This document shows positions 6,707-14,952 of a stretch of DNA of 64,000 nt, piece after piece; the stretch's first letter is position 1, and the number at the start of each line of letters is the position of its first letter. Source of the stretch: Pirellulales bacterium (GTDB lineage: Bacteria > Planctomycetota > Planctomycetia > Pirellulales > PALSA-1355); the NCBI GenBank assembly GCA_022844125.1, contig JALHMI010000005.1, positions 124,001 to 188,000 of the forward strand, in the 5' to 3' direction. The notes beneath the pieces were generated by a model. That model was given only the letters and a program-made list of their open reading frames with translations. It ran no database searches and was not told the DNA's origin. Position numbers and translations under genes: made by a program.

Positions 6707-9700
6707 CTAATTTCGCCCCGCGAGTGGATTGAGTTTCGTCAGGGCTTCATAATCCAGTCCCAGCCGCTCCAGCAGCATGTCTACGAATGCATCTTCGATC
6801 CCGGTGGCTTCGCCGATCCTCTCGATCAATTTCACGGCCTTAACACGGGCCTGTCCATCATCTGGAACCTGGCTGAACGCCTTAGCGATTGCCGCCGCCT
6901 TCAATTCGAACGTTTTCAATCGTTGTCCGGTGCGCGCCACCGCTCCCTGCATGTCAGTCGATTTTGAGGTCGCCAGCGTCGATGCCACAGCGGCTTCAGA
7001 ACCGTCGCCCGCGGCCAGGGGGCCTGCCAGAGGGGCCGCAATTGAAATGCGAGTTAGCAGGCCCGCGTTGTTGCGAGCCGCCAATTGATCTCCGGCGGTG
7101 ACGAGGTTGTTCTTGTCGAAGTCGTAGAAGTTCGTGATCCCGACATTGACCCCCGGGTTGTTGCGAGCCGACAATTCGTCACCGGCTGAGGTCACAACAA
7201 CCGTAGCCGGCGAACTGATTTGGGTATCACCAACTTTGTTGCCGAAGAAAAACACATCGCTTGCCGTGAGCCCCGTGTTGGTATTCATCCCACCGGCTTC
7301 GTCATTGCCTTCGACGATTGCTTGCAACCAAGTGTTCTTGATCGCTCCATCAGCCCAAACAATCACCACGCGATCCGAGCCGCCCACGCCCGCACCCGGC
7401 CGCACGGTGAAAGCCTGCGGCGCTGGTGCGTCAGTCCATGTTCCCAGCGAATTGTTGCTGCCGACCCTGAACGTAAAGTCGCTCAGCGTGAGGGTTCCGG
7501 CAGCATCAGCGATATCCACCATGATGCCGTTAATGCCCTTCGAGTAGCTTGTAATGCTGCTCAAGGGAGCGATCCCGCTCCCGGCAAAGTACGGCGTGCG
7601 ATCGGGAGCGATCGCCGAGTCATCAGAGACGCTGATGCCGGGCGTGTTGCTATCAAACTTCGAATTGTTGTAGAAGATGTGACGATCGACGATCTGCGCG
7701 GGATCGGGAATGATTGTTTGCGCTGAACGATAACTTTGTGCGTAGGCTCCCCAGCCGTCGCCGTCTTGGCCTTCGCTCATCCAGGTGACGAGGAAGTCTC
7801 CGTCGGGATGCATGTTGACGGAGTTGGTGTATTGAATCCCGGGGGTATGGGTATTGACCTGGAACGCGCCCCCTTGAGGCACGCCAGCGACGCTGAAGCG
7901 TTGAGCCCAGATATCGGGCGGGCTACCGACAGCCTGGCCGTACTCGTCCCAGGCGATAACGAAGTCCCCATCGGCATCCATGGCGATCCGAAAACCGTCT
8001 TGGGTGCCGGGGGTATAGGTGTTGACCTGGAATTCGCCTCCCAGCGGTGTGCCGTCCGCCGAATACCGTTGGGCGAAGAGGCCAATCGAACCGTCTGGAT
8101 CTTGCGTGGCACCCTCCCAGCCCACAACGAAGTTGCCGACCGCGTCCATCGCCAGTTGGGCGCCACTCTGGTATCCCAGGGTGGTTGTGTTGGCCCGGAA
8201 CTCGAGTCCCACCGGGATCCCGGCGGCATCGAAACGCTGGCCGTACACGCCCCAGCCACTGCCGTCCAGCTGGTTGTTGTTCCAGACGATGACGAAGTTC
8301 CCTGCCGGGTCCATGGCGATGTCGGGATTGGCCAGCCAGAACGGCTGGCCGCTGACCAGGAAGCTGTCCCCCAGGGGATTGCCCTGTGCATCGTACCGGC
8401 GAGCCCGCACTGTGCCATTGGCGCGATCATCCCAAGTGACCACGAAGTTACCGGCTCCATCAACTCCGACCTTAGGCGCAAACTGATCGCCGGACTCCAA
8501 GGCCACGGGAATCGGATCGGATAGCGGCATGCCCAACTGATCGAAGCGCCGGGCATAAATGTCAGACGGTCCATAGACGGCCGTGTCCCACACGATCACA
8601 AAGCCGCCGTCAGGAGTGGCTGCCAGCCGGGTACGCACCGCGTCGCTGCTGATCAGGAACTCGGCACCCCGCCGCCTACCGTTGGCCTCGAAGAACTGGC
8701 CCAAGATGGTGGACACGCCTTGCGGATCCTGGCTCTCCCAGGCAATCACATAGCTGCCATCGGCGTACATCGCCGACGTGCCGTTCCCCTGGAATCCCGC
8801 CGTCGTCGTGTGCACCTGAAACTCAGAACCCCAGGCGCTCGGCGGGTCGATCGAGAATGCCAGACTGAAATCCCCGCCTGCAACACCGTTCGCATCGCCA
8901 TCGAGTGGGTTACCGGCGTAGTCCTGCAGTGTATCCCGGAGCGTGAGCACGAAGTCGCCGCCTTCCAGGGGACTGGCAAAGGTCAATGTCACGGCGTCGC
9001 TAATGGTCACAAGCTGTACGTTGCTGATCAACTCGCTGACATCAATCCCATTACGGGTAAGATGCCAATTTGCGGGATTGGTGACGCTATGGGCACCCGT
9101 CGTGCCACCGTGAGCTGACATTCCTTCCGAGAAGACGACTCGCAGTTCTGTCAGCGAGTGGACGAGTCGCTTGCCCGGAGTGAGCAGCCGCAGGCTATCC
9201 GTCGTGCTGATGCTCGTGACAAGCGGAGGGGCTGGTGCGAAGCGTTGTGCGTATGCTCCCCAGCCGTCGCCGTCTTGTCCTTCACTCATCCAGGTGACGA
9301 GGAAGTCTCCGTCGGGATGCATGCTGACGGACCTTGTGTACTGGATCCCTGGAGTGTGGGTGTTGACCTGGAAGGCGCCCCCTTGAGGCACTCCAGCGGC
9401 GCTGAAGCGTTGAGCCCAGATATCGGGCGAGCTACCGACAGCCTGGCCGTACTCGTCCCAGGCGATAACGAAGTCCCCATCGGCATCCATCGCGATTCCA
9501 AAACCGTCTTGCGTACCGGGGGTGTAGGTGTTGACCTGGAACTCTTCTCCCAGCGGTGTGCCGTCCGCCGAATATCGTTGGGCGAAGAGGCCAATGGAAC
9601 CGTCCGGGTCTTGTGTGGCTCCCTCCCAGCCCACGACGAAGTTGCCGACCGCGTCCATCGCCAGTTGGGCGCGACTCTGGTATCCCAGCGTAGTTGTGTT

Positions 9701-12145
9701 GGCCCGGAACTCGAGTCCCACGGGAATCCCGGCGGCATTGAAACGCTGGCCGTACACGCCCCAGCCACTGCCATCCAACTGGTCATTGTTCCAGACGATG
9801 ACGAAGTTCCCTGCTGGATCCATGGCGATATCGGGATTGGCCAGCCAGAACGGCTGGCCGCTGACCAGGAAGCTGTCTCCCAGGGGATTGCCCTGCGCAT
9901 CGTACTGGCGGGCCCGCACCGTGCTGTTAGCGCGATCATCCCACGTAACCACGAAGTTGCCGGCTCCATCAACCGCCACCTTAGGCGCGATCTGATCGCC
10001 GGACTCCAAGGCCACGGGAATCGGATCGGATAGCGGCACGCCCAAGTGATCGAAGCGCCGGGCATAGATGTCAGACAGTCCATTCAAGACGGCCGTGTCC
10101 CAAACGATCACAAAGCCGCCGTCAGGGGTGGCTGCAAGCCGGGTACGCACCGCGTCGCTGCTGATCAGGAACTCGGCACCCCGCCGCGTTCCGTTGGCTT
10201 CGAAAAACTGGCCCAAGATGGTGGACAAGCCTTGCGGATCCTGGCTCTCCCAGGCAATTACATAGCTCCCATCGGCGTACATCGCCGACGTACTGTTCCC
10301 CTGGAATCCCGCCATCGTCGTGTGCACCTGGTACTCAGAACCCCAGGCACTCGGCGGGGCGATCGTAACAAGCAAAGTGTGAGTTCGAGAGGCCGAAGCC
10401 GGACCATAACTCAGTCCTCCACGATCGACCGCGAGGATATCGAGACTGAACTCCCCAATCCCAAAAGGAGACAACTCGACAGTCTTTTGGAAGTCGGGAT
10501 AAACTCCCACGATTAGGCCATCCTTTCGCAGAACCGCGCTGACTTGACTTACTCCATTCTCGTCGTTCACCGACCAGGCCAGTTTTGGTCGCTCAGAAAT
10601 CCCTGCGATCCCAGTCGGCCCCTGTATCTGAATGTCCGGGGCGGTATTTGAAATCTCCGTTTCAAGCGTGTAGAAGCCTTCGGCACCCGTCGGGCTGAAA
10701 ATACGGACAAAATAGTCATCTAGGGTAAGGCCGGTCAGATCCAGCCTCTTCCTGATAGCTGACCCATCACTGGACCGGAGAAGCGTGAGCCGACCTTGCT
10801 CTAGTCGATACAGTTCCGCCTGAAGATCGAGACCCCCATCCGCTTCCAACTCAATTTGGCTGCCGACCCCGGGTGAATCCGTCACGCTGAAACGCAGCCA
10901 GTCCTCGTCGCTAGTTCCTCGCAGTGTAAAGTGCTGCTTTGGCGTGGAACGCAGATTGCCGATGTTCGATGCATCGTCCAATTGATTGTTTGGTTCAAAC
11001 GGATCGCTTACCAATGAATAAGACGTGTCGTGCGTCAATCCAAATCCAGGGACAACTTGAAAAGTGGCTACATATGTCTGTCCCTGGGAAAGCTTTATAG
11101 TCCTCGATCGGACTATCGTCCCGTCGTCCGACGTAAATTGAACTCTATACGAAACGTTTGGTACTAGATCGATACCGAGAAGCCCCTGGCCGTGAAACGT
11201 AATGCCTCCCTCCGACCAACCTAGTCCGCCATCGTAAATTGTTTCGCTACCCCAATGAAACTGCCCGTGAACTAGTTCATTCGGATCGAAAAACGAGTTC
11301 CGATTGTGATCCAAGTACACAGACATTTGGAAGTACGAATGACTGGGATCGTGGATGATGTGGTGCGTGCTAAAGTCGTGATCGATCGCAATACCGATTA
11401 GATTACTTGGGCCGATGGACTTGTTCGCCGACAGCATCAAATTCGAACTCTGAGTCGGTCCAGCCAAATTCTTAAGATGCCCAAATCGTGGATTTGCCCA
11501 ATCGATAATGTAGCCTAGCGTATCAACGTATGCCTGTCTTTTCAGGTATCCGTAAGTGTTTTGTCCGTAGGCCGCAGCAGTCGCCGTCAAACTATTTTGC
11601 TGACCGATATTCTCTTTCGCTCCAGGTACGTTACTCCAGTCAAGGTTAGAATGTCCGTAACCATTCTGTCGCATCCATTGAATGTGCTGCTCGGATGTTG
11701 CATCTAAGTCGACAGGAAAGTCCGAGCTGTTGGTAGACATTACCAATGGCCCAGACGACGGCAGCGCATAAATTGTCGACAAGAACGTGTCGGAGTAACT
11801 TCCTACAAAACCGCTACGCCAGATCTCATGGCTCTCCGGACGGCCGTCGTTGTTCTCGTCGATTGGGAAAGTGCGTCCCTCAAAGTAATTGATTATCCTG
11901 CGCAGATCAGTCCACACCGGATCACGCGACTCGACCCCGTGCGATGCAATGAAACCCGGCTCATTGTTGTATAACCGCTTTAAGTCCATACCAAACTGCG
12001 TTGGATTAGATCGCATGCTGTTGATCAAATCGAGCGCGTATAGTTCATATGTGGTTATGGTCAGAAGTTCTCTCGCTTCGAGTACCTCTGCATATAGCGG
12101 GCAAGTGTCTTTAGGGCGATAAGCATCGCGTTGACGGAATGGCAT
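6707..12145 (-). CDS. Giant secreted CAP-domain protein with duplicated repeat region and dockerin-like end
   Basis: An 1812-residue cell-surface protein. The N-terminus carries the planctomycete export motif LEARELLTI. Residues ~33-270 form a CAP/SCP-like domain (ALDLINSMRSNP, NGYGHSNLDW, ENIGQQN). Residues ~385-500 resemble a bacterial pre-peptidase C-terminal beta-sandwich (DPFEPNNQLDDA ... DEDWLRFSV). Residues ~597-970 and ~1102-1472 are two near-identical copies of a beta-rich region built of short units (GNFVVTWDDR, GDFVIAWDEYGQ), separated by a Big_5-like Ig domain (LRVVFSEGMSA). The last ~330 residues hold a dockerin/EF-like module (SAGDELSARNNPG, FDKNNLVTAGDQLAARNNAG) and a helical tail. 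Likely surface-anchored, with adhesive or carbohydrate-related roles; no catalytic residues could be assigned. The 5' ~1.8 kb has visibly lower GC than the rest. Confidence 0.85.
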   Translation of the reverse strand: MPFRQRDAYRPKDTCPLYAEVLEARELLTITTYELYALDLINSMRSNPTQFGMDLKRLYNNEPGFIASHGVESRDPVWTDLRRIINYFEGRTFPIDENNDGRPESHEIWRSGFVGSYSDTFLSTIYALPSSGPLVMSTNSSDFPVDLDATSEQHIQWMRQNGYGHSNLDWSNVPGAKENIGQQNSLTATAAAYGQNTYGYLKRQAYVDTLGYIIDWANPRFGHLKNLAGPTQSSNLMLSANKSIGPSNLIGIAIDHDFSTHHIIHDPSHSYFQMSVYLDHNRNSFFDPNELVHGQFHWGSETIYDGGLGWSEGGITFHGQGLLGIDLVPNVSYRVQFTSDDGTIVRSRTIKLSQGQTYVATFQVVPGFGLTHDTSYSLVSDPFEPNNQLDDASNIGNLRSTPKQHFTLRGTSDEDWLRFSVTDSPGVGSQIELEADGGLDLQAELYRLEQGRLTLLRSSDGSAIRKRLDLTGLTLDDYFVRIFSPTGAEGFYTLETEISNTAPDIQIQGPTGIAGISERPKLAWSVNDENGVSQVSAVLRKDGLIVGVYPDFQKTVELSPFGIGEFSLDILAVDRGGLSYGPASASRTHTLLVTIAPPSAWGSEYQVHTTMAGFQGNSTSAMYADGSYVIAWESQDPQGLSTILGQFFEANGTRRGAEFLISSDAVRTRLAATPDGGFVIVWDTAVLNGLSDIYARRFDHLGVPLSDPIPVALESGDQIAPKVAVDGAGNFVVTWDDRANSTVRARQYDAQGNPLGDSFLVSGQPFWLANPDIAMDPAGNFVIVWNNDQLDGSGWGVYGQRFNAAGIPVGLEFRANTTTLGYQSRAQLAMDAVGNFVVGWEGATQDPDGSIGLFAQRYSADGTPLGEEFQVNTYTPGTQDGFGIAMDADGDFVIAWDEYGQAVGSSPDIWAQRFSAAGVPQGGAFQVNTHTPGIQYTRSVSMHPDGDFLVTWMSEGQDGDGWGAYAQRFAPAPPLVTSISTTDSLRLLTPGKRLVHSLTELRVVFSEGMSAHGGTTGAHSVTNPANWHLTRNGIDVSELISNVQLVTISDAVTLTFASPLEGGDFVLTLRDTLQDYAGNPLDGDANGVAGGDFSLAFSIDPPSAWGSEFQVHTTTAGFQGNGTSAMYADGSYVIAWESQDPQGVSTILGQFFEANGRRRGAEFLISSDAVRTRLAATPDGGFVIVWDTAVYGPSDIYARRFDQLGMPLSDPIPVALESGDQFAPKVGVDGAGNFVVTWDDRANGTVRARRYDAQGNPLGDSFLVSGQPFWLANPDIAMDPAGNFVIVWNNNQLDGSGWGVYGQRFDAAGIPVGLEFRANTTTLGYQSGAQLAMDAVGNFVVGWEGATQDPDGSIGLFAQRYSADGTPLGGEFQVNTYTPGTQDGFRIAMDADGDFVIAWDEYGQAVGSPPDIWAQRFSVAGVPQGGAFQVNTHTPGIQYTNSVNMHPDGDFLVTWMSEGQDGDGWGAYAQSYRSAQTIIPDPAQIVDRHIFYNNSKFDSNTPGISVSDDSAIAPDRTPYFAGSGIAPLSSITSYSKGINGIMVDIADAAGTLTLSDFTFRVGSNNSLGTWTDAPAPQAFTVRPGAGVGGSDRVVIVWADGAIKNTWLQAIVEGNDEAGGMNTNTGLTASDVFFFGNKVGDTQISSPATVVVTSAGDELSARNNPGVNVGITNFYDFDKNNLVTAGDQLAARNNAGLLTRISIAAPLAGPLAAGDGSEAAVASTLATSKSTDMQGAVARTGQRLKTFELKAAAIAKAFSQVPDDGQARVKAVKLIERIGEATGIEDAFVDMLLERLGLDYEALTKLNPLAGRN
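7736..8845 (-). repeat. 1.1 kb direct repeat, second copy (within the CAP protein gene)
   Basis: This is nearly base-for-base the same as 9245-10357, at an offset of ~1509-1512, with one visible 3-base indel and scattered substitutions, mostly silent. It encodes residues ~1102-1472 of the CAP protein. Confidence 0.9.
9245..10357 (-). repeat. 1.1 kb direct repeat, first copy (within the CAP protein gene)
   Basis: Partner of 7736-8845, encoding residues ~597-970. The ~400 bases between the copies encode an Ig-like spacer domain that appears once. Confidence 0.9.
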
Positions 12146-12309
12146 AGTTGCAAGTACCTAAATAGTTGCAGATGTTTATGCTGCTGGGTTGCTTTGGGCC
12201 TTTGAGCGATTTGAACGCTAGCCTACTTCGAGAGATCGATGTAACGCATTTGAGAGTTAGCCATTCCGCATTCGATGAGATTCTGAGACGCGTCGCAGGA
12301 CTCGGCGTG

Positions 12310-13893
12310 CTATTGCTGTGCGTTTAGCTGACTCTGCAGCAAGAGCAGCGCCGCCGCGCGCTTTCGTGCGGTGTTACTGACTGGAGACGTCGTGTCCGCA
12401 AGTTGCGATGCATTCGCAGCGTCGCCCGGGAAGAGGTCCCACAGACCATCGCCGTGCGATACGCCAACCTGGAGCGACGACTTTTTATCGAGCACCTTTT
12501 TCGCAACCTCCTTGCCCCCATTGCCACGATCAAAGCGGATTAGAATGGGATACTTGCTCGAATGGGTGCGACGTTGACCACCTGCCACCTCGGCCGCGGT
12601 GTTGTCGGCAACGTAATTGAAAGGCGAGTCGTTGCCAGAATTGTCGATCGTTACTTCAAAAGTGCGGCTAAAGAGGTCCCAGCCTTTGGCTGTGCTCTCG
12701 AAGGTATAGGTACCTGCTGCGAGCGTGTAACTAGCCTCTCCCTGACCTTGACCGCGGTCAAAGCGGATGACCCAGGATTTTTCGCTCGGCAATGGCTGGC
12801 TGTAACCGGGCGCAATTGAGTACTGCTGATTGGCCAGAACGTACTCGATCGAAGTTGCGTTTTCCTTGGGGTTCATGATCAAGACACCGTCCTTGACCCG
12901 CTTGCGGATGTCTGAATCGGTGTTCGCAATGGGTTCGCCCACGCCAAGTGGAATTCCAAGCAGCTCTGCCGGATTGGCCTGAGTCATGGCAATCTGGCCT
13001 TGTCCACCAGTTCCAACCATTAGATTTCCCCCGGGAAGCAAGACCACTGCGTCTGCTGGCCAGACGGGCAAAAAAATCACGCCCGTGGAATCACCAGGAG
13101 GGAGCACCGAAACCAATCCGCCTGGAGGCCAGGGGGTTGCCAGCGCTGCGCTTGCAGAACTTGAGCCCACGAGCGTACCGCCGATACGTTCCAACTGATC
13201 GGCTGGCAATGCAGTTGGGAGGTTTCCTGCGAGTGATTTTAGGGCATCGATATCTTGCTGGGTGATGGCCTGATGATCCGCGAGTTTCTGACGGAGTTCT
13301 TGTAACTTTGCTGCCACGGCCGGTGAAGTTGCTGCCGGGCCTAAGCCTTGCTCAAGGAGTACAAGATCTCTTCGCGCCTGAGCTGCGACTACTTGACCGG
13401 CCAGCGAATAGTTCTGAGAGTCAATTGGCTCAAGACCCAGGTCAAACTTCTTGTTCGACACGACCTCAGCGAGCAGCTCTTCGGGTGCGCGATTCGGCTT
13501 TAGCTCGACTGGCCGAACGATTTGAGTCGGTCGCCGAGTCGGATAGACCATCGTAGGAGCTGGGGGCCGCGGTTGACTATTGTTAGAGTCCTGTTCAATC
13601 GCATTGCCGATCCCGGAAATGATATCTGGAACAATCACGCCGAAATTTGGCTTAACCACTTCGGAAGGTGGATGCCAGACCTCGTTATCGTCCAAGTAGC
13701 CGGGTCGTGTTTCTGTCTGGAACCAGTTACTGCCGGGCGGGCGTTGGTTTCCCCAGCTGTTTCGGCCATTCCAACCTTGGTTACTCTGCCGATTGTTCCC
13801 AAATGGCCATTGAGCCATTGCCGGCGTGCCTAGGCCGAACATAAGGCATCCACAAGCTAAAGCGGTCCATACCCTGGCTCGTCGAGACATCAT
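12310..13893 (-). CDS. Exported protein of unknown function with paired WDLF modules
   Basis: A 527-residue protein with a clear signal peptide (VWTALACGCLMFGLGTPAMA) and then an Asn/Gln/Trp/Gly-rich low-complexity segment (~30-60). The middle part (~140-230) is helical. Two related modules follow: SWVIRFDRGQGQGEASYTLA ending in GWDLF, and PILIRFDRGNGGKEV ending in GLWDLF. They suggest a duplicated small beta domain. A Gly/Pro-rich stretch (PWPPGGLVSVLPPGD) precedes them. No enzyme motif was found. It stands alone between the CAP protein (convergence none, same strand) and the divergent sigma factor; a periplasmic or surface location is likely. Confidence 0.7.
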   Translation of the reverse strand: MMSRRARVWTALACGCLMFGLGTPAMAQWPFGNNRQSNQGWNGRNSWGNQRPPGSNWFQTETRPGYLDDNEVWHPPSEVVKPNFGVIVPDIISGIGNAIEQDSNNSQPRPPAPTMVYPTRRPTQIVRPVELKPNRAPEELLAEVVSNKKFDLGLEPIDSQNYSLAGQVVAAQARRDLVLLEQGLGPAATSPAVAAKLQELRQKLADHQAITQQDIDALKSLAGNLPTALPADQLERIGGTLVGSSSASAALATPWPPGGLVSVLPPGDSTGVIFLPVWPADAVVLLPGGNLMVGTGGQGQIAMTQANPAELLGIPLGVGEPIANTDSDIRKRVKDGVLIMNPKENATSIEYVLANQQYSIAPGYSQPLPSEKSWVIRFDRGQGQGEASYTLAAGTYTFESTAKGWDLFSRTFEVTIDNSGNDSPFNYVADNTAAEVAGGQRRTHSSKYPILIRFDRGNGGKEVAKKVLDKKSSLQVGVSHGDGLWDLFPGDAANASQLADTTSPVSNTARKRAAALLLLQSQLNAQQ

Positions 13894-14289
13894 GCACTCC
13901 CCATTTTGAGATCTTTCAGCGTTTTCAAAGCAGAAGCAGGTCGGAACTTAGAGCCGTGCCTGCGTGATAGCCCTCTATGGCGAGAGTGCATTTCTTCAAG
14001 CGTCCGGACTTAGTTTTTATCCGGTCTCGTCGAAAAAGGTCGGTCTCGGGCTTTACCTGACCACTTCAAGCCCAGCGCGAATGAAGCAGGCTTGGACCGA
14101 ACCCGTGACGGCTATTGCTTTTGGATTGGATGACGAGAAATCAGTGGACGCAGCACTATGCGTCGTGCTTAAATCATGGAATTGAAACGCGGCGGTTATG
14201 AGTCCCGGTCTCCGTCCGCTGGGTCCTCCGACTTTCTTAAGAGTTTTGTGTCCGATTGCCTGCTCACTTCGCACTATCGGAAATAGCTC
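13894..14289. other. Divergent intergenic region before the sigma factor
   Basis: This ~400-base gap lies between the exported protein gene (minus) and the ECF sigma factor (plus). No frame looks coding, and I could not single out a convincing promoter or RNA. It should hold the promoters of both neighbours. Confidence 0.4.
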
Positions 14290-14952
14290 ATGGCCATCGG
14301 CCCGCTGAACGAATCCGAGCCCAACGGCCCTAACTCGGCCCGTTCGGTCGACGAATGTCAGGTGTGGATCGCTGCGGCACGCGACGGCTGTTCGGACTCT
14401 TTCGGTCGATTGATTGAACGCTGCTACCGCTACTTGGTGTTGTGTGCCGATCGGGAACTCGGCGGCGACTTGCGCGCTAAGGTCGGTCCTTCGGACCTGG
14501 TGCAGGAAACGTTACTCGCGGCCCGAGCCAACTTTGGTGCATTCACGGGCAGCACGGAAAGCGAGCTAAAGGCTTGGCTGCGTGCAATCCTTACCAATCG
14601 TGCACTGCAGGCGGGGCGTCATTACCGTGGTACCGGCAAGCGCCAGATTCAGCGCGAGGTGCGTTTTGATGCAGATGACTCTCAGGCGCCCGAGGCACCG
14701 CAACTACCGGCAGACATCACGCCGCCCAGCGGACGGCTGCGCGCGCTCGAGCGAAATCAGCGGCTGCAAGACGCTCTCGATCGCTTGCCCGCGGACTACC
14801 GCCGGGCTGTGGAACTGCGCAGCCTGGAGGGGCTGCCCTTCGAACTCGTCGGGCAAAACCTGGAACGAACCGCGGAAGCTGCCCGGAAGCTCTGGGTCCG
14901 CGGCATCGAGATGCTGAAGAAAGAGCTACGCCAGCATGATCTTTCGCGATGA
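14290..14952 (+). CDS. ECF-type RNA polymerase sigma factor
   Basis: This 220-residue protein has sigma region 2 (SFGRLIERCYRYLVLCADRE, then VGPSDLVQETLLAARANF and the RAILTNRAL helix) and region 4 (QDALDRLPADYRRAVELRSL ... AEAARKLWVRGIEMLKKEL). It has the long, acidic/Pro-rich inter-region linker common in planctomycete sigma factors of this class. It would direct RNA polymerase to an unknown regulon. The last 17 bases overlap the start of the kinase gene, so the two are very likely co-transcribed and translationally coupled. In Planctomycetota such pairs are a standard signalling layout in which the kinase may control the sigma factor (known for the group; inferred here). Confidence 0.88.
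   Translation: MAIGPLNESEPNGPNSARSVDECQVWIAAARDGCSDSFGRLIERCYRYLVLCADRELGGDLRAKVGPSDLVQETLLAARANFGAFTGSTESELKAWLRAILTNRALQAGRHYRGTGKRQIQREVRFDADDSQAPEAPQLPADITPPSGRLRALERNQRLQDALDRLPADYRRAVELRSLEGLPFELVGQNLERTAEAARKLWVRGIEMLKKELRQHDLSR

Noticed and set aside
7736-10033. Pairs of similar plus-strand frames within the CAP gene
   Set aside because: They repeat only because the underlying minus-strand gene contains a duplication; no independent coding evidence.
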